64,000 bases of DNA from Streptomyces sp. NBC_00510 (GTDB lineage: Bacteria > Actinomycetota > Actinomycetes > Streptomycetales > Streptomycetaceae), in contig CP107851.1 in assembly GCA_036013505.1 (NCBI GenBank), positions 4,287,501 through 4,351,500 on the forward strand. The letters run 5' to 3'. Made by a program: the position numbers and the translations under genes. The notes beneath the pieces are model-generated. The model had not been told where the DNA came from, did not search any database, and worked only from the letters and a program-made list of their open reading frames with translations. Below are positions 53,178-60,776 of this stretch, one piece after another. Each line of letters begins with the position of its first letter. Within the stretch, counting starts at the first letter, position 1.

Positions 53178-55052
53178 TCACTTGGCCGGTTTGAAGGTCT
53201 TGAAGAAGCTCGCCAGCATGGCCTGGGTCTTCGGGCTGTCCCAGTCCGCGGCGGGCGCCGTGAACAGGATCGCGTAGCCGTGGTGGTCGTCCACCACGAA
53301 GCCCCGGTTCACCGCGCGCATCTTGGTGCCGCCGGAGGTGAAGGTGAACTGCCAGTCGGCGGTGGTGCGGTAACCGCGGTAGTCGACCGTCTTGATGAAC
53401 AGCCGCTGGTAGCCGGGGTACCCGCTCCTCGACCGCGGCTCCTGGTCCCGCCAGGCGGCCGCCGCGTCCTTGCCGGGCGTGGTGGTCCAGTCGACCTGCA
53501 CACGCGGCCGGTTGCCGGCGTTGAATATCCGGCCGGTGCCGTAGCCGTTGTCCTTGCTGTTCGCGGCCCAGCCGTCGGGCAGCGCTATCGAGAAGTCACC
53601 GGCCGACGAGGTGTAGGTCTTCCAGCCGGCCGGAACGGCAGCGGCGCCGTCCTTCCCGCTGCCGGAGCCGTCCGAGGACCCGGAGGACGAACTGCCCGAC
53701 CCCTTGCCGGAGTTGTCGTCGTTCCCCTTGTCGTCGCCGCCCTTGCCGGAGTCGTCCTCGCTCCCCTTGCCCTGGTCGTCGCCGCCCTTGCCGTCCTGGA
53801 CGCCGTCGTCACCGGACTTGGGGCTCGCCGAGGCGGCCGGCCCGGCGGGCTGCCTCGCGCCCGGGTCGTCGTCGCCCTGGGCGGCCCAGAAACCGATCCC
53901 GGTTCCGAGCAGCGCGAGGGCCACCACGACCGCCGCGAAGAGCAGTCCGCGGCGGCGGCGCTCGTCCAGCGACGCCAGGAACGGCACCCGGGGGGCGGCG
54001 GCCGGGGCGGGGACCGGTACCGGCGCGACCGGCGCGGACGCGGTCGCCGGGGTGACCGCGGTCGCCGGGGTGGTCTCGGGCTCCGGCTTGGCCTTGGCGG
54101 CCCGCAGCGCCGCCTGGTCGGCGGCGGCGGCCCGGGTGGCCGGCGGCGCGTCGGTGGGGGTCGGCTGCGGGTCGGAAGGCGGCAGCGGCATGGTGCGCGT
54201 GGCCTCGGCGACCGGGACGTCCGGCGCGTGGGCGACGCCGGTGAGCAGCGGGCGCACACCCGCGTCGTCCAGCCGCAGCTCGGGGTCCTTGTTGAGCAGC
54301 CCCTGGATCGCGTCGGCCAGCGGGCCCGCGTTGCGCGGGGTGCGCAGCGGCTCGGTCATGACCGCGGTGAGCGTGGCGATGGCGGAGCCCTTGTCGTAGG
54401 GCGGCCGGCCCTCGATCGAGGCGTACAGCAGGGCGCCCAGCGACCACAGGTCGGCCGGCGGGCCAGGCTTCTGGCCGCGCGCCCGCTCCGGCGAGATGTA
54501 CGAGGGAGCGCCGACGAGCATGCCGGTGGAGGTGACCGACGGGTCGCCGTCGATCTGGGCGATGCCGAAGTCACTGAGCACGACGCGGCCGTCGTCGGCG
54601 ATCAGGACGTTGGACGGCTTCACGTCGCGGTGGAGGATGCCCTCCTTGTGGGCGGCCCGCAGGACGTCCAGGACGGTCAGCCCGACCTCGGCGGCCCGCT
54701 TGGGCGTGAGCGGTCCGTCCTCGCGGATCGCGTCCGACAGCGAGCGGCCCTCGACCAGCTCCATGACGATCCAGGGCCGGCCGTCCTCCTCGACGACGTC
54801 GAAGACCGTCACGGCCCCGGTGTTGCGGATCCGGGCGGTCGCCTTGGCCTCGCGCAGGGTGCGGGTCACCAGGCGGCGCTTCTCGTCCTCGTCGATGTTG
54901 TGCGGGAAGCGCAGCTCCTTCACGGCGACCGTGCGACCGAGCGTCTCGTCGACGGCCCGCCAGACGGTACCCATGCCGCCCTTGCCGAGGACGGCGCCGA
55001 GACGGTAGCGGTCGGCGATGAGACGCTGGTCGGTGTCGTGCGCCTGGCCCAT
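53178..55052 (-). CDS. Membrane Ser/Thr protein kinase, cluster copy 4
   Basis: This 624-residue active-type kinase has VLGKGGMGTVW, VAVKEL, HRDVKPSNV, DFGIAQI and SPERAR. A long Ala/Pro/Thr-rich juxtamembrane region precedes the helix LLFAAVVVALALLGTGIGFW. The outer linker is strongly acidic and Gly/Lys/Ser-rich (GKGGDDQGKGSEDDSGKGGD), followed by a sensor domain beginning YTSSAGDFSIALPDGW. ATG at 55052 follows GAGGGA; an ATG at 55091 is possible. The charged linker is unlike those of its neighbours. Confidence 0.9.
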   Translation of the reverse strand: MGQAHDTDQRLIADRYRLGAVLGKGGMGTVWRAVDETLGRTVAVKELRFPHNIDEDEKRRLVTRTLREAKATARIRNTGAVTVFDVVEEDGRPWIVMELVEGRSLSDAIREDGPLTPKRAAEVGLTVLDVLRAAHKEGILHRDVKPSNVLIADDGRVVLSDFGIAQIDGDPSVTSTGMLVGAPSYISPERARGQKPGPPADLWSLGALLYASIEGRPPYDKGSAIATLTAVMTEPLRTPRNAGPLADAIQGLLNKDPELRLDDAGVRPLLTGVAHAPDVPVAEATRTMPLPPSDPQPTPTDAPPATRAAAADQAALRAAKAKPEPETTPATAVTPATASAPVAPVPVPAPAAAPRVPFLASLDERRRRGLLFAAVVVALALLGTGIGFWAAQGDDDPGARQPAGPAASASPKSGDDGVQDGKGGDDQGKGSEDDSGKGGDDKGNDDNSGKGSGSSSSGSSDGSGSGKDGAAAVPAGWKTYTSSAGDFSIALPDGWAANSKDNGYGTGRIFNAGNRPRVQVDWTTTPGKDAAAAWRDQEPRSRSGYPGYQRLFIKTVDYRGYRTTADWQFTFTSGGTKMRAVNRGFVVDDHHGYAILFTAPAADWDSPKTQAMLASFFKTFKPAK

Positions 55053-55173
55053 GAATTCCCTCTGCCGTCGCTGAAGATGAAGCTCCCTCATCGCCTGCTT
55101 TCGGCGACCGGGGGATGGAGACCTCCATCATCCCTGACTCGGGGCCGTGGTCCCACCCCGGCCCCGGCGTGTG

Positions 55174-56793
55174 CTAGTCGTGGACGACGAGTCCGGCCAC
55201 CGCGTTGTCGAAGACCGGCCGGAAATCACCCCATTGAGCCGTCGGCGCGGAGAGGTAGACGGCGAACTCGCGTTCACCGGGCTCCCCGAAGCCCAGGTCG
55301 ATGGCGCGGAAGTCGCGGGCCTTGCCCTCGAAGCTGAACTCCCATATGGCCGCCGGGCGCTCGCGCCAGCGGGTGCTCTGCATGCGCAGCCGCTCGTACC
55401 CGGGCAGCTTGGGGATGGTCTGCTGTTCCTCTTCCTCGAAGTGCGCCAGCGGGTCGTTCGCCGCGTAGTCCAGCGTGCCGATCCGCATGCCGGCCAGACC
55501 GGTCGGGTCGATGTAGATGACCTGCTGGCCGTCGTCGCTGACCTGACGGGTCCACCCGTCGGGCACCGGGACCGAGAACCCGCGGTCCGGTTCCTCCGCC
55601 AGGTGGTAGCCGGCCGGCACGGGCGACGGACCCGGCACGGACGGGGAGGGTGAGGAGGGCGAGGAGGGCGAGGACGAGGTCGCGGAATGGCTCGGCCGCG
55701 CCGCGTCGCCCTGCGCGCCGCCGGAGCTGCCGAAGTGCTCGGCGGCGTAGAACCCGCCGCCGGCGAGGGCGGCGGCCAGCGCCACGGCCACCAGCGCCCG
55801 TACACCGGTGCTGCGCCGCCGCTCCGGGACGGGCGGCGGGACCGGAACCCCAGACGGGACCGTGGGGGCGTGCGACGGCGCGGGCTGCGCGGCCGGTGCC
55901 GGAGGCCGGACGACGGCGGTCGGCGCGGTGTGCGACAGGGTGAGGCTCTCGCGGGGGACGTTGGCGGTCTCGGTCTCGGCGGCGCTCGCCCGCAGCATCC
56001 GCTCGGCGTCCGCCGCCGACAGACGCCGCTCCGGCTCCCGCACCAGCAACCCCGCGATGACCGGCCCCAACGGCCCCGCCAGACCCGCCACCGGCACCTC
56101 ATCGGTGGCGATCGCGTACGCCGTCTCGATCGCCGTGTCCCGGCGGAACGGCGAACGCCCCTCCACCGCCTGGAACAACGTCGCCCCCAACGCCCACAGA
56201 TCCGCCTCCGGACCCGGAGCACCACCGGTCAGCCGCTCCGGAGCCAGGAAATCGATCGAACCGATCAACTCACCCGTCCGCGTCAGCGTCGACGTCCCCG
56301 AAGCCTGCGCGATCCCGAAATCGGTCAGCACCACCCGCCCCGACTCCGACAACAGCACATTGCCCGGCTTCACATCCCGGTGCAGCACCCCCGCCGCATG
56401 CGCCGCACGCAGCGCCGCCACCATCCCCCGGCCGATCCGGGCCGCCTCCGCCGGCCCCACCGGACCCCGCTCCTTGAGCAGATCACCCAAGGTCGTCGAC
56501 GGCACGTACTCCATCACGATCGTCGGCAGACCCTCGTCGTCCACCACGTCGTGCACCACCACGACATTGGGATGACTGATCCGCGCCGCACTGCGCGCCT
56601 CCCGCCGGGTCCGCTCGAACAACGTCTCCAGCTCGTCGTCCTGCAGGTGCGGCTGGGGCGGGTGCAAACGCTTGACCGCCACCGCGCGGCCCAGCAGCTC
56701 GTCCTCGGCCCGCCAGACCGTGCCCATGCCGCCACGGCCTATCCGCTCCACCAGCCGGTATCTCCCGGCCACCAGGCGTCCGAGCTCGGACAT
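55174..56793 (-). CDS. Membrane Ser/Thr protein kinase, cluster copy 5
   Basis: This 539-residue kinase has RIGRGGMGTVW, VAVKRL, HRDVKPGNV, DFGIAQA and APERLT. A membrane helix (ALVAVALAAALAGGGFYAAE) is followed by a Ser/Pro linker and a sensor domain with RGFSVPVPDGWTR. ATG at 56793 follows AAGGGG. The catalytic domain, roughly 56010-56670, uses many codons ending in T or G (GAT, GGT, TTG, GCT, CAT) while the flanking parts follow the usual C/G-ending pattern. This suggests recombination or gene conversion. Confidence 0.9.
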   Translation of the reverse strand: MSELGRLVAGRYRLVERIGRGGMGTVWRAEDELLGRAVAVKRLHPPQPHLQDDELETLFERTRREARSAARISHPNVVVVHDVVDDEGLPTIVMEYVPSTTLGDLLKERGPVGPAEAARIGRGMVAALRAAHAAGVLHRDVKPGNVLLSESGRVVLTDFGIAQASGTSTLTRTGELIGSIDFLAPERLTGGAPGPEADLWALGATLFQAVEGRSPFRRDTAIETAYAIATDEVPVAGLAGPLGPVIAGLLVREPERRLSAADAERMLRASAAETETANVPRESLTLSHTAPTAVVRPPAPAAQPAPSHAPTVPSGVPVPPPVPERRRSTGVRALVAVALAAALAGGGFYAAEHFGSSGGAQGDAARPSHSATSSSPSSPSSPSPSVPGPSPVPAGYHLAEEPDRGFSVPVPDGWTRQVSDDGQQVIYIDPTGLAGMRIGTLDYAANDPLAHFEEEEQQTIPKLPGYERLRMQSTRWRERPAAIWEFSFEGKARDFRAIDLGFGEPGEREFAVYLSAPTAQWGDFRPVFDNAVAGLVVHD

Positions 56794-56838
56794 CGCGCGC
56801 CCCTTCCTGGAACCTACGAGAAGGAACGATATCCGGCC

Positions 56839-56868
56839 GGGCCACGGGAACCGCCGAAGCCGTGGCCC
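56839..56868 (-). terminator. Terminator hairpin downstream of glpD
   Basis: A perfect 9-bp stem (56839-56847 with 56860-56868) with a 12-nt loop lies between the glpD stop and the kinase gene on the minus strand. Confidence 0.65.
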
Positions 56869-56895
56869 ACGCCTCACGCGGCGTACCGGCGGCGG

Positions 56896-58602
56896 CTACA
56901 GCGGGACGATGTCCGGGGCGCCCAGCCGGGCCGCGTCCGCGGTCTGGTCGTCGGGCTGGCGCTGGGACTCCCGCTCGGCCTCGACCCGCTTCTCGTAGTG
57001 CTCGACCTCCTTCTCCACCTGCTCCTTGTCCCAGCCCAGGACGGGGGCCATCAGCTCGGCGGCCTCACGGGCGCTGAGCGTGCCGCGGTCGAAGGTCTCG
57101 ATGGAGATGCGGGTGCGCCGGGTGAGCACGTCGTCCAGGTGCCGCGCCCCCTCGTGCGAGGCGGCGTAGACGACCTCGGCACGCAGGTAGTCGTCGGCCG
57201 CGCCCAGCGGGCGGCCCAGCGACGGGTCGTCCTCGATCAGCTGCAGCAGTTCCTCGCAGAGCGAGCCGTAACGGTTGAGCAGGTGCTCGATCCGCGCCAC
57301 GTGCAGCCCGGTGCGCGCCGCGATCCGGGCCCGCGCGTTCCACAGGGCGTGGTAGCCCTCCGCGCCGGCCAGCGGGACCTCCTCGGTGACGCACTCGGCG
57401 ACCCGGTGCGCCAGGCCGTGCACGGCCGCGTCCACCGCGTCCTTGGCCATCACCCGGTACGTCGTGTACTTGCCGCCCGCGACCACCACCAGGCCCGGCA
57501 CCGGGTGCGCCACGGTGTGCTCGCGCGACAGCTGACTGGTGGCCTCCGACTCCCCGGCCAGCAGCGGCCGCAGGCCCGCGTACACGCCCTCCACGTCGTC
57601 CCGCGTCAGCGGCACGGCGAGCACGGAGTTGACGTGTTCCAGCAGGTAGTCGATGTCCGCGCTGGACGCGGCCGGGTGCGACTTGTCCAGGCTCCAGTCG
57701 GTGTCCGTCGTCCCGACGATCCAGTGGCGGCCCCACGGGATCACGAAGAGCACGCTCTTCTCGGTCCGCAGGATCAGCCCCGTCGAGGAGTGGATCCGGT
57801 CCTTCGGCACGACCAGGTGTATCCCCTTGGACGCCCGCACGTGGAACTGGCCGCGCTCCCCGATCAGCGCCTGCGTGTCGTCCGTCCACACCCCGGTGGC
57901 GTTCACGATCTGCCGGGCGCGCACCTCGTAGACGCCCCCGGCCTCCACGTCCTCGACACGGGCGCCCACCACGCGCTCGCCCTCGCGCAGGAACCCGATC
58001 ACCCGGGCCCGGTTCGCGGCCAGCGCGCCGTACGCGGAGGCCGTCCTGACCAGCGTCATCGTGTACCGGGCGTCGTCCATCTGCGCGTCGTAGTACTGCA
58101 GCGCCCCGACCAGGGCCTCCTTCCGCAGGCACGGCGCCACCCGCAGCGCGTTCTTCCGGCTCAGGTGGCGGTGGTGCGGCAGGCCGCGGCCGTGCCCGGA
58201 GGACAACGCCATCGTGTCGTACAGCGTCACACCGGCGCCCGCGTAGAAGCGCTCCCAGACGCGGTGCTGCAGCGGGTACAGGAACGGCACCGGCTTCACC
58301 AGGTGCGGCGCCAGGCGCTGGAGCAGCAGACCGCGCTCCTTGAGGGCCTCCCGGACGAGGGCGAAGTCCAGCATCTCCAGGTAGCGCAGCCCGCCGTGGA
58401 TCAGCTTGCTCGACCGGCTCGACGTCCCGGACGCCCAGTCGCGGGCCTCCACGATGCCGGTCGCCAGCCCGCGCGTCGCGGCGTCCAGCGCCGTCCCGGC
58501 GCCCACGACGCCCGCGCCCACCACGAGTACGTCGAGTTCCTGCTCCGCCATCCGGGCGAGCGCGGAGGCACGCTCCGCCGGTCCCAGTGTCGCCGTCAGC
58601 AT
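56896..58602 (-). CDS. glpD: Glycerol-3-phosphate dehydrogenase (FAD)
   Basis: This 568-residue FAD enzyme oxidises glycerol-3-phosphate to dihydroxyacetone phosphate at the membrane. Motifs include the FAD-binding DVLVVGAGVVGAGTALDAA, the GlpD signature SSRSSKLIHGGLRYLEM, and WIVGTTDTDW. A C-terminal GlpD-type domain follows, with RYGSLCEELL. ATG at 58602 has GGGAGG upstream; the longer frame is leader. It stands alone with a terminator, downstream of a large repeat-rich gap. Confidence 0.94.
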   Translation of the reverse strand: MLTATLGPAERASALARMAEQELDVLVVGAGVVGAGTALDAATRGLATGIVEARDWASGTSSRSSKLIHGGLRYLEMLDFALVREALKERGLLLQRLAPHLVKPVPFLYPLQHRVWERFYAGAGVTLYDTMALSSGHGRGLPHHRHLSRKNALRVAPCLRKEALVGALQYYDAQMDDARYTMTLVRTASAYGALAANRARVIGFLREGERVVGARVEDVEAGGVYEVRARQIVNATGVWTDDTQALIGERGQFHVRASKGIHLVVPKDRIHSSTGLILRTEKSVLFVIPWGRHWIVGTTDTDWSLDKSHPAASSADIDYLLEHVNSVLAVPLTRDDVEGVYAGLRPLLAGESEATSQLSREHTVAHPVPGLVVVAGGKYTTYRVMAKDAVDAAVHGLAHRVAECVTEEVPLAGAEGYHALWNARARIAARTGLHVARIEHLLNRYGSLCEELLQLIEDDPSLGRPLGAADDYLRAEVVYAASHEGARHLDDVLTRRTRISIETFDRGTLSAREAAELMAPVLGWDKEQVEKEVEHYEKRVEAERESQRQPDDQTADAARLGAPDIVPL

Positions 58603-58735
58603 CCTGGCCTCCCGTCGTGACGCGGGGTCGCGCCTCAGCGCATTCCCCGTCCCCACGATCGTTACCCGTGTCGTGGGCCCCGGCTACTTCGGGCTCCGCC
58701 GGTCCGGGGTGTGTTCTGTGCGGGCCGGTTGTCGT

Positions 58736-58763
58736 GTGCGGGTTGTTTGCGCCTGCGGCGGGC
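58736..58763 (+). repeat. 28-bp inverted repeat, left copy
   Basis: This is the exact reverse complement of 59268-59295. It includes the core GGGTTGTTTGCGCC. Confidence 0.9.
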
Positions 58764-58853
58764 ATCCCCCGCCCTCCCGCCCGATTGCCCGGCGCGATTG
58801 GTGCGGGCCTCGCGCGGTTCGTGGTGGGCCGGGGTCAGGGCCTGCGGGGCTGG

Positions 58854-58944
58854 GCATTCTGGACCGCATATTTATGTGCATGACGGGCGGTATTTGTTGT
58901 GCCGCCCGTGCCGCACAACAAATACACGTCAGCGTCCAGAACGC
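58854..58944. repeat. Long imperfect palindrome with alternative hairpins
   Basis: The right arm (58913-58944) is complementary to the left arm (58854-58902), which has an extra internal stretch. The inner 13 bp (58890-58902 with 58913-58925) are perfect. CGGGCGG (58884-58890) can instead pair with CCGCCCG (58902-58908), giving a mutually exclusive hairpin. Confidence 0.75.
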
Positions 58945-58949
58945 TCACC

Positions 58950-58972
58950 CTCCCCCAGCCTTCGGCCGGGGG
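58950..58972 (-). repeat. GGCCGAAGG palindrome, copy A (inverted)
   Basis: This 23-base element is the reverse complement of copies B and C. It is of the kind scattered between genes in Streptomyces genomes. Confidence 0.85.
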
Positions 58973-59135
58973 TGCCCCCACCTCCCCCGCCCCCTCCCTA
59001 TCGCGGGCGACCAACGGCCGGAGGGTGGCTGAGACGGCGGTCCGGGGTCGCCGCAAGTGCCCCACTGAACCCCCACCGGCCGTCAGTCGCCCCAACCGGC
59101 ATGAGGGGGTGTGGCGGGGTGCGCCCATGGGGGTC

Positions 59136-59158
59136 CCCCCGGCCGAAGGCTGGGGGAG
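59136..59158 (+). repeat. GGCCGAAGG palindrome, copy B
   Basis: CCCCCGGCCGAAGGCTGGGG and three further bases, identical to copy C and in the same orientation, with shared flanking GGGGTC. Confidence 0.85.
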
Positions 59159-59217
59159 AGGAGCGGCGAACGCGGCACCGAACGACGTGGGGGTAAACCG
59201 CGAGCGCTGTGGGGGTC

Positions 59218-59240
59218 CCCCCGGCCGAAGGCTGGGGGAG
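59218..59240 (+). repeat. GGCCGAAGG palindrome, copy C
   Basis: Identical to copy B, 82 bp downstream, and followed by a GGGA tandem run up to about 59259. Confidence 0.85.
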
Positions 59241-59267
59241 GGAGGGAGGGAGGGAGGGCGGGTGGAC

Positions 59268-59295
59268 GCCCGCCGCAGGCGCAAACAACCCGCAC
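59268..59295 (-). repeat. 28-bp inverted repeat, right copy
   Basis: Exact reverse complement of 58736-58763, 504 bp away. Together they bracket the other repeats. Confidence 0.9.
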
Positions 59296-59485
59296 GCAGA
59301 CACCCGGGCAGCCCGGCGCAGCCGCCCGCAACACACAACGGCGCCGCACACGAGACGGGCTCCATAGGCGCACCCCGGACCGCGTGGCGTGCAGTCATAT
59401 CAGCTACCTGTCTGGTTAGCCTGATTTCGCGCCATTTGGGTACCAGGACGTACCAGGGCGCACCCCGCCGCCGGAGAGGACCCCC

Positions 59486-60721
59486 ATGCCCGCAGACCTC
59501 GCAGTCATCGGACTCGGCCACGCCGGGCTGCCCCTCGCGCAGGCGGCCAGCGCCGCCGGGCTGGGGGTGATCGGGTACGACCCGGACGAGCACGTCGTGG
59601 AGGCGATCAACGCCGGCAACCGGGTGCCCTGCGGGGCGCTGGCCGCCGCCGACGTGCGGCGGATGCTCGCGGGCGGCTTCCGCGCGACCGCGGACACGGC
59701 GGCCCTGGGCCGGGTGCGGGCGGCCGTGCTGTGCGCGCCGACCCCGCTCGGGGAAGGCGGGGAGCCGGACCTGACGGCGCTGGCGGAGGCCGCCCGCGCG
59801 CTGGCCGGGCAGCTGCGGCCGCACAGCACGGTCGTCCTGGAGTCGCCGGTGTACCCGGGGACGACGGAGGACTTCCTGCGTCCGCTGCTGGAGGAGGGCT
59901 CCGGCCTGCGGGCCGGCCACGGCTTCCACCTGGCGTACGCCCCCGCGCGACACCCCGGCACACCGAAGGTGATCGGCGGGCTCACCCCCGCCTGCACGGA
60001 GGCGGCGGCCGTCTTCTACGGCCGGTTCACCGAGCGGATCGTCCGGGCCCGGGGCGTGCGCGAGGCGGAGACCGTGCAGCTGCTGGAGACCAACTACCGG
60101 CACGTCAACATCGCCCTGGCGAACGAGATGGCCGTGTTCTGCCACGACATCGGCGTGGACGTCTGGGACGTCATCCGCTGCGCCGAGACCCGCCCCCACG
60201 GCTTCCAGGCCTTCCGCCCCGGCCCCGGGGTCGGCGGCCACACCATGCCGCTGGACCCCGGTCACCGGCCGTACCAGGGCCGGGTGGGCGGCCATCCGCT
60301 GCGCCTGGTCGAGTACGCGCAGGAGGTCAACGCCCGCATGCCGCGTTACGTGGTGCAGCGCGCCGCGGCCCTGCTGAACGAGCACGGCAAGTCGCTGCGC
60401 GGGGCGCGCGTGCTGCTGCTGGGCGTGACGTACAAGCCGGACCTGCCGGACCAGGAGCGCTCACCGGCCCGCGAGATCGGCGCCCGGCTCGTCGAGCTGG
60501 GGGCGCAGCTGAGCTACCACGACCCGTACGCCCCGCAGTGGCGGGTGCTGGACCGCCCGGTCCCCCGCGCCGACTCCCTGTGGGAGGCCGCGGCGCACGC
60601 CGACCTGACGGTCCTGCTCCAGCACCACCGCACCTACGACATGCAGGGCCTGGCGGTGAAGGCCCAGCTGATGCTGGACACCCGCGGGGCCACCCCGGCC
60701 GGAGCGGCCGCACGGCTGTAG
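59486..60721 (+). CDS. Nucleotide-sugar dehydrogenase homologue lacking catalytic Cys
   Basis: This 411-residue protein of the UDP-glucose/UDP-ManNAc dehydrogenase family has a Rossmann start (LAVIGLGHAGLPLA), the middle helix ETNYRHVNIALANEMA and a C-terminal UDP-binding domain (VLLLGVTYKPDLPDQERSPA). In the family the motif GGHCxPxDP supplies the thiol nucleophile; here it is GGHTMPLDP (Thr253). The usual Lys of AKLLEN is Gln198. Two-step oxidation to a uronic acid is therefore doubtful. It begins the polysaccharide-type gene group. ATG follows GAGAGGA. Confidence 0.85.
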   Translation: MPADLAVIGLGHAGLPLAQAASAAGLGVIGYDPDEHVVEAINAGNRVPCGALAAADVRRMLAGGFRATADTAALGRVRAAVLCAPTPLGEGGEPDLTALAEAARALAGQLRPHSTVVLESPVYPGTTEDFLRPLLEEGSGLRAGHGFHLAYAPARHPGTPKVIGGLTPACTEAAAVFYGRFTERIVRARGVREAETVQLLETNYRHVNIALANEMAVFCHDIGVDVWDVIRCAETRPHGFQAFRPGPGVGGHTMPLDPGHRPYQGRVGGHPLRLVEYAQEVNARMPRYVVQRAAALLNEHGKSLRGARVLLLGVTYKPDLPDQERSPAREIGARLVELGAQLSYHDPYAPQWRVLDRPVPRADSLWEAAAHADLTVLLQHHRTYDMQGLAVKAQLMLDTRGATPAGAAARL

Positions 60722-60744
60722 CCGACGCGAAGTGGCTTTACGGG

Positions 60745-60776
60745 ACACCACGGTGCTGCTCTAGCATCCGTGGTGT
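60745..60776 (+). promoter_or_regulatory. Leaderless promoter with 9-bp inverted repeat
   Basis: TAGCAT (60762-60767) is a good -10 box 7 nt before the GTG start at 60775, so the transcript is probably leaderless. ACACCACGG (60745-60753) and CCGTGGTGT (60768-60776) are a perfect inverted repeat bracketing that box and touching the start codon, a likely operator. Confidence 0.5.

Larger units (their letters stand above)
58603..59485. other. 883-bp gene-free, repeat-rich region
   Basis: There is no convincing gene here. It contains a perfect 28-bp inverted repeat pair, one long imperfect palindrome, three copies of a GGCCGAAGG-centred palindrome, and a short GGGA tandem run (about 59237-59259). 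It separates glpD from the polysaccharide-type genes and carries promoters for both directions. Short open frames are repeat-derived. Confidence 0.75.

Noticed and set aside
58736..59295. Insertion sequence bounded by the 28-bp inverted repeats
   Set aside because: No transposase gene lies between the arms and no flanking target duplication was noticed; kept only as a repeat locus.
58711..59373. Short open frames inside the repeat-rich gap
   Set aside because: They are translations of the palindromic repeats, rich in Pro/Arg/Gly, in all frames.
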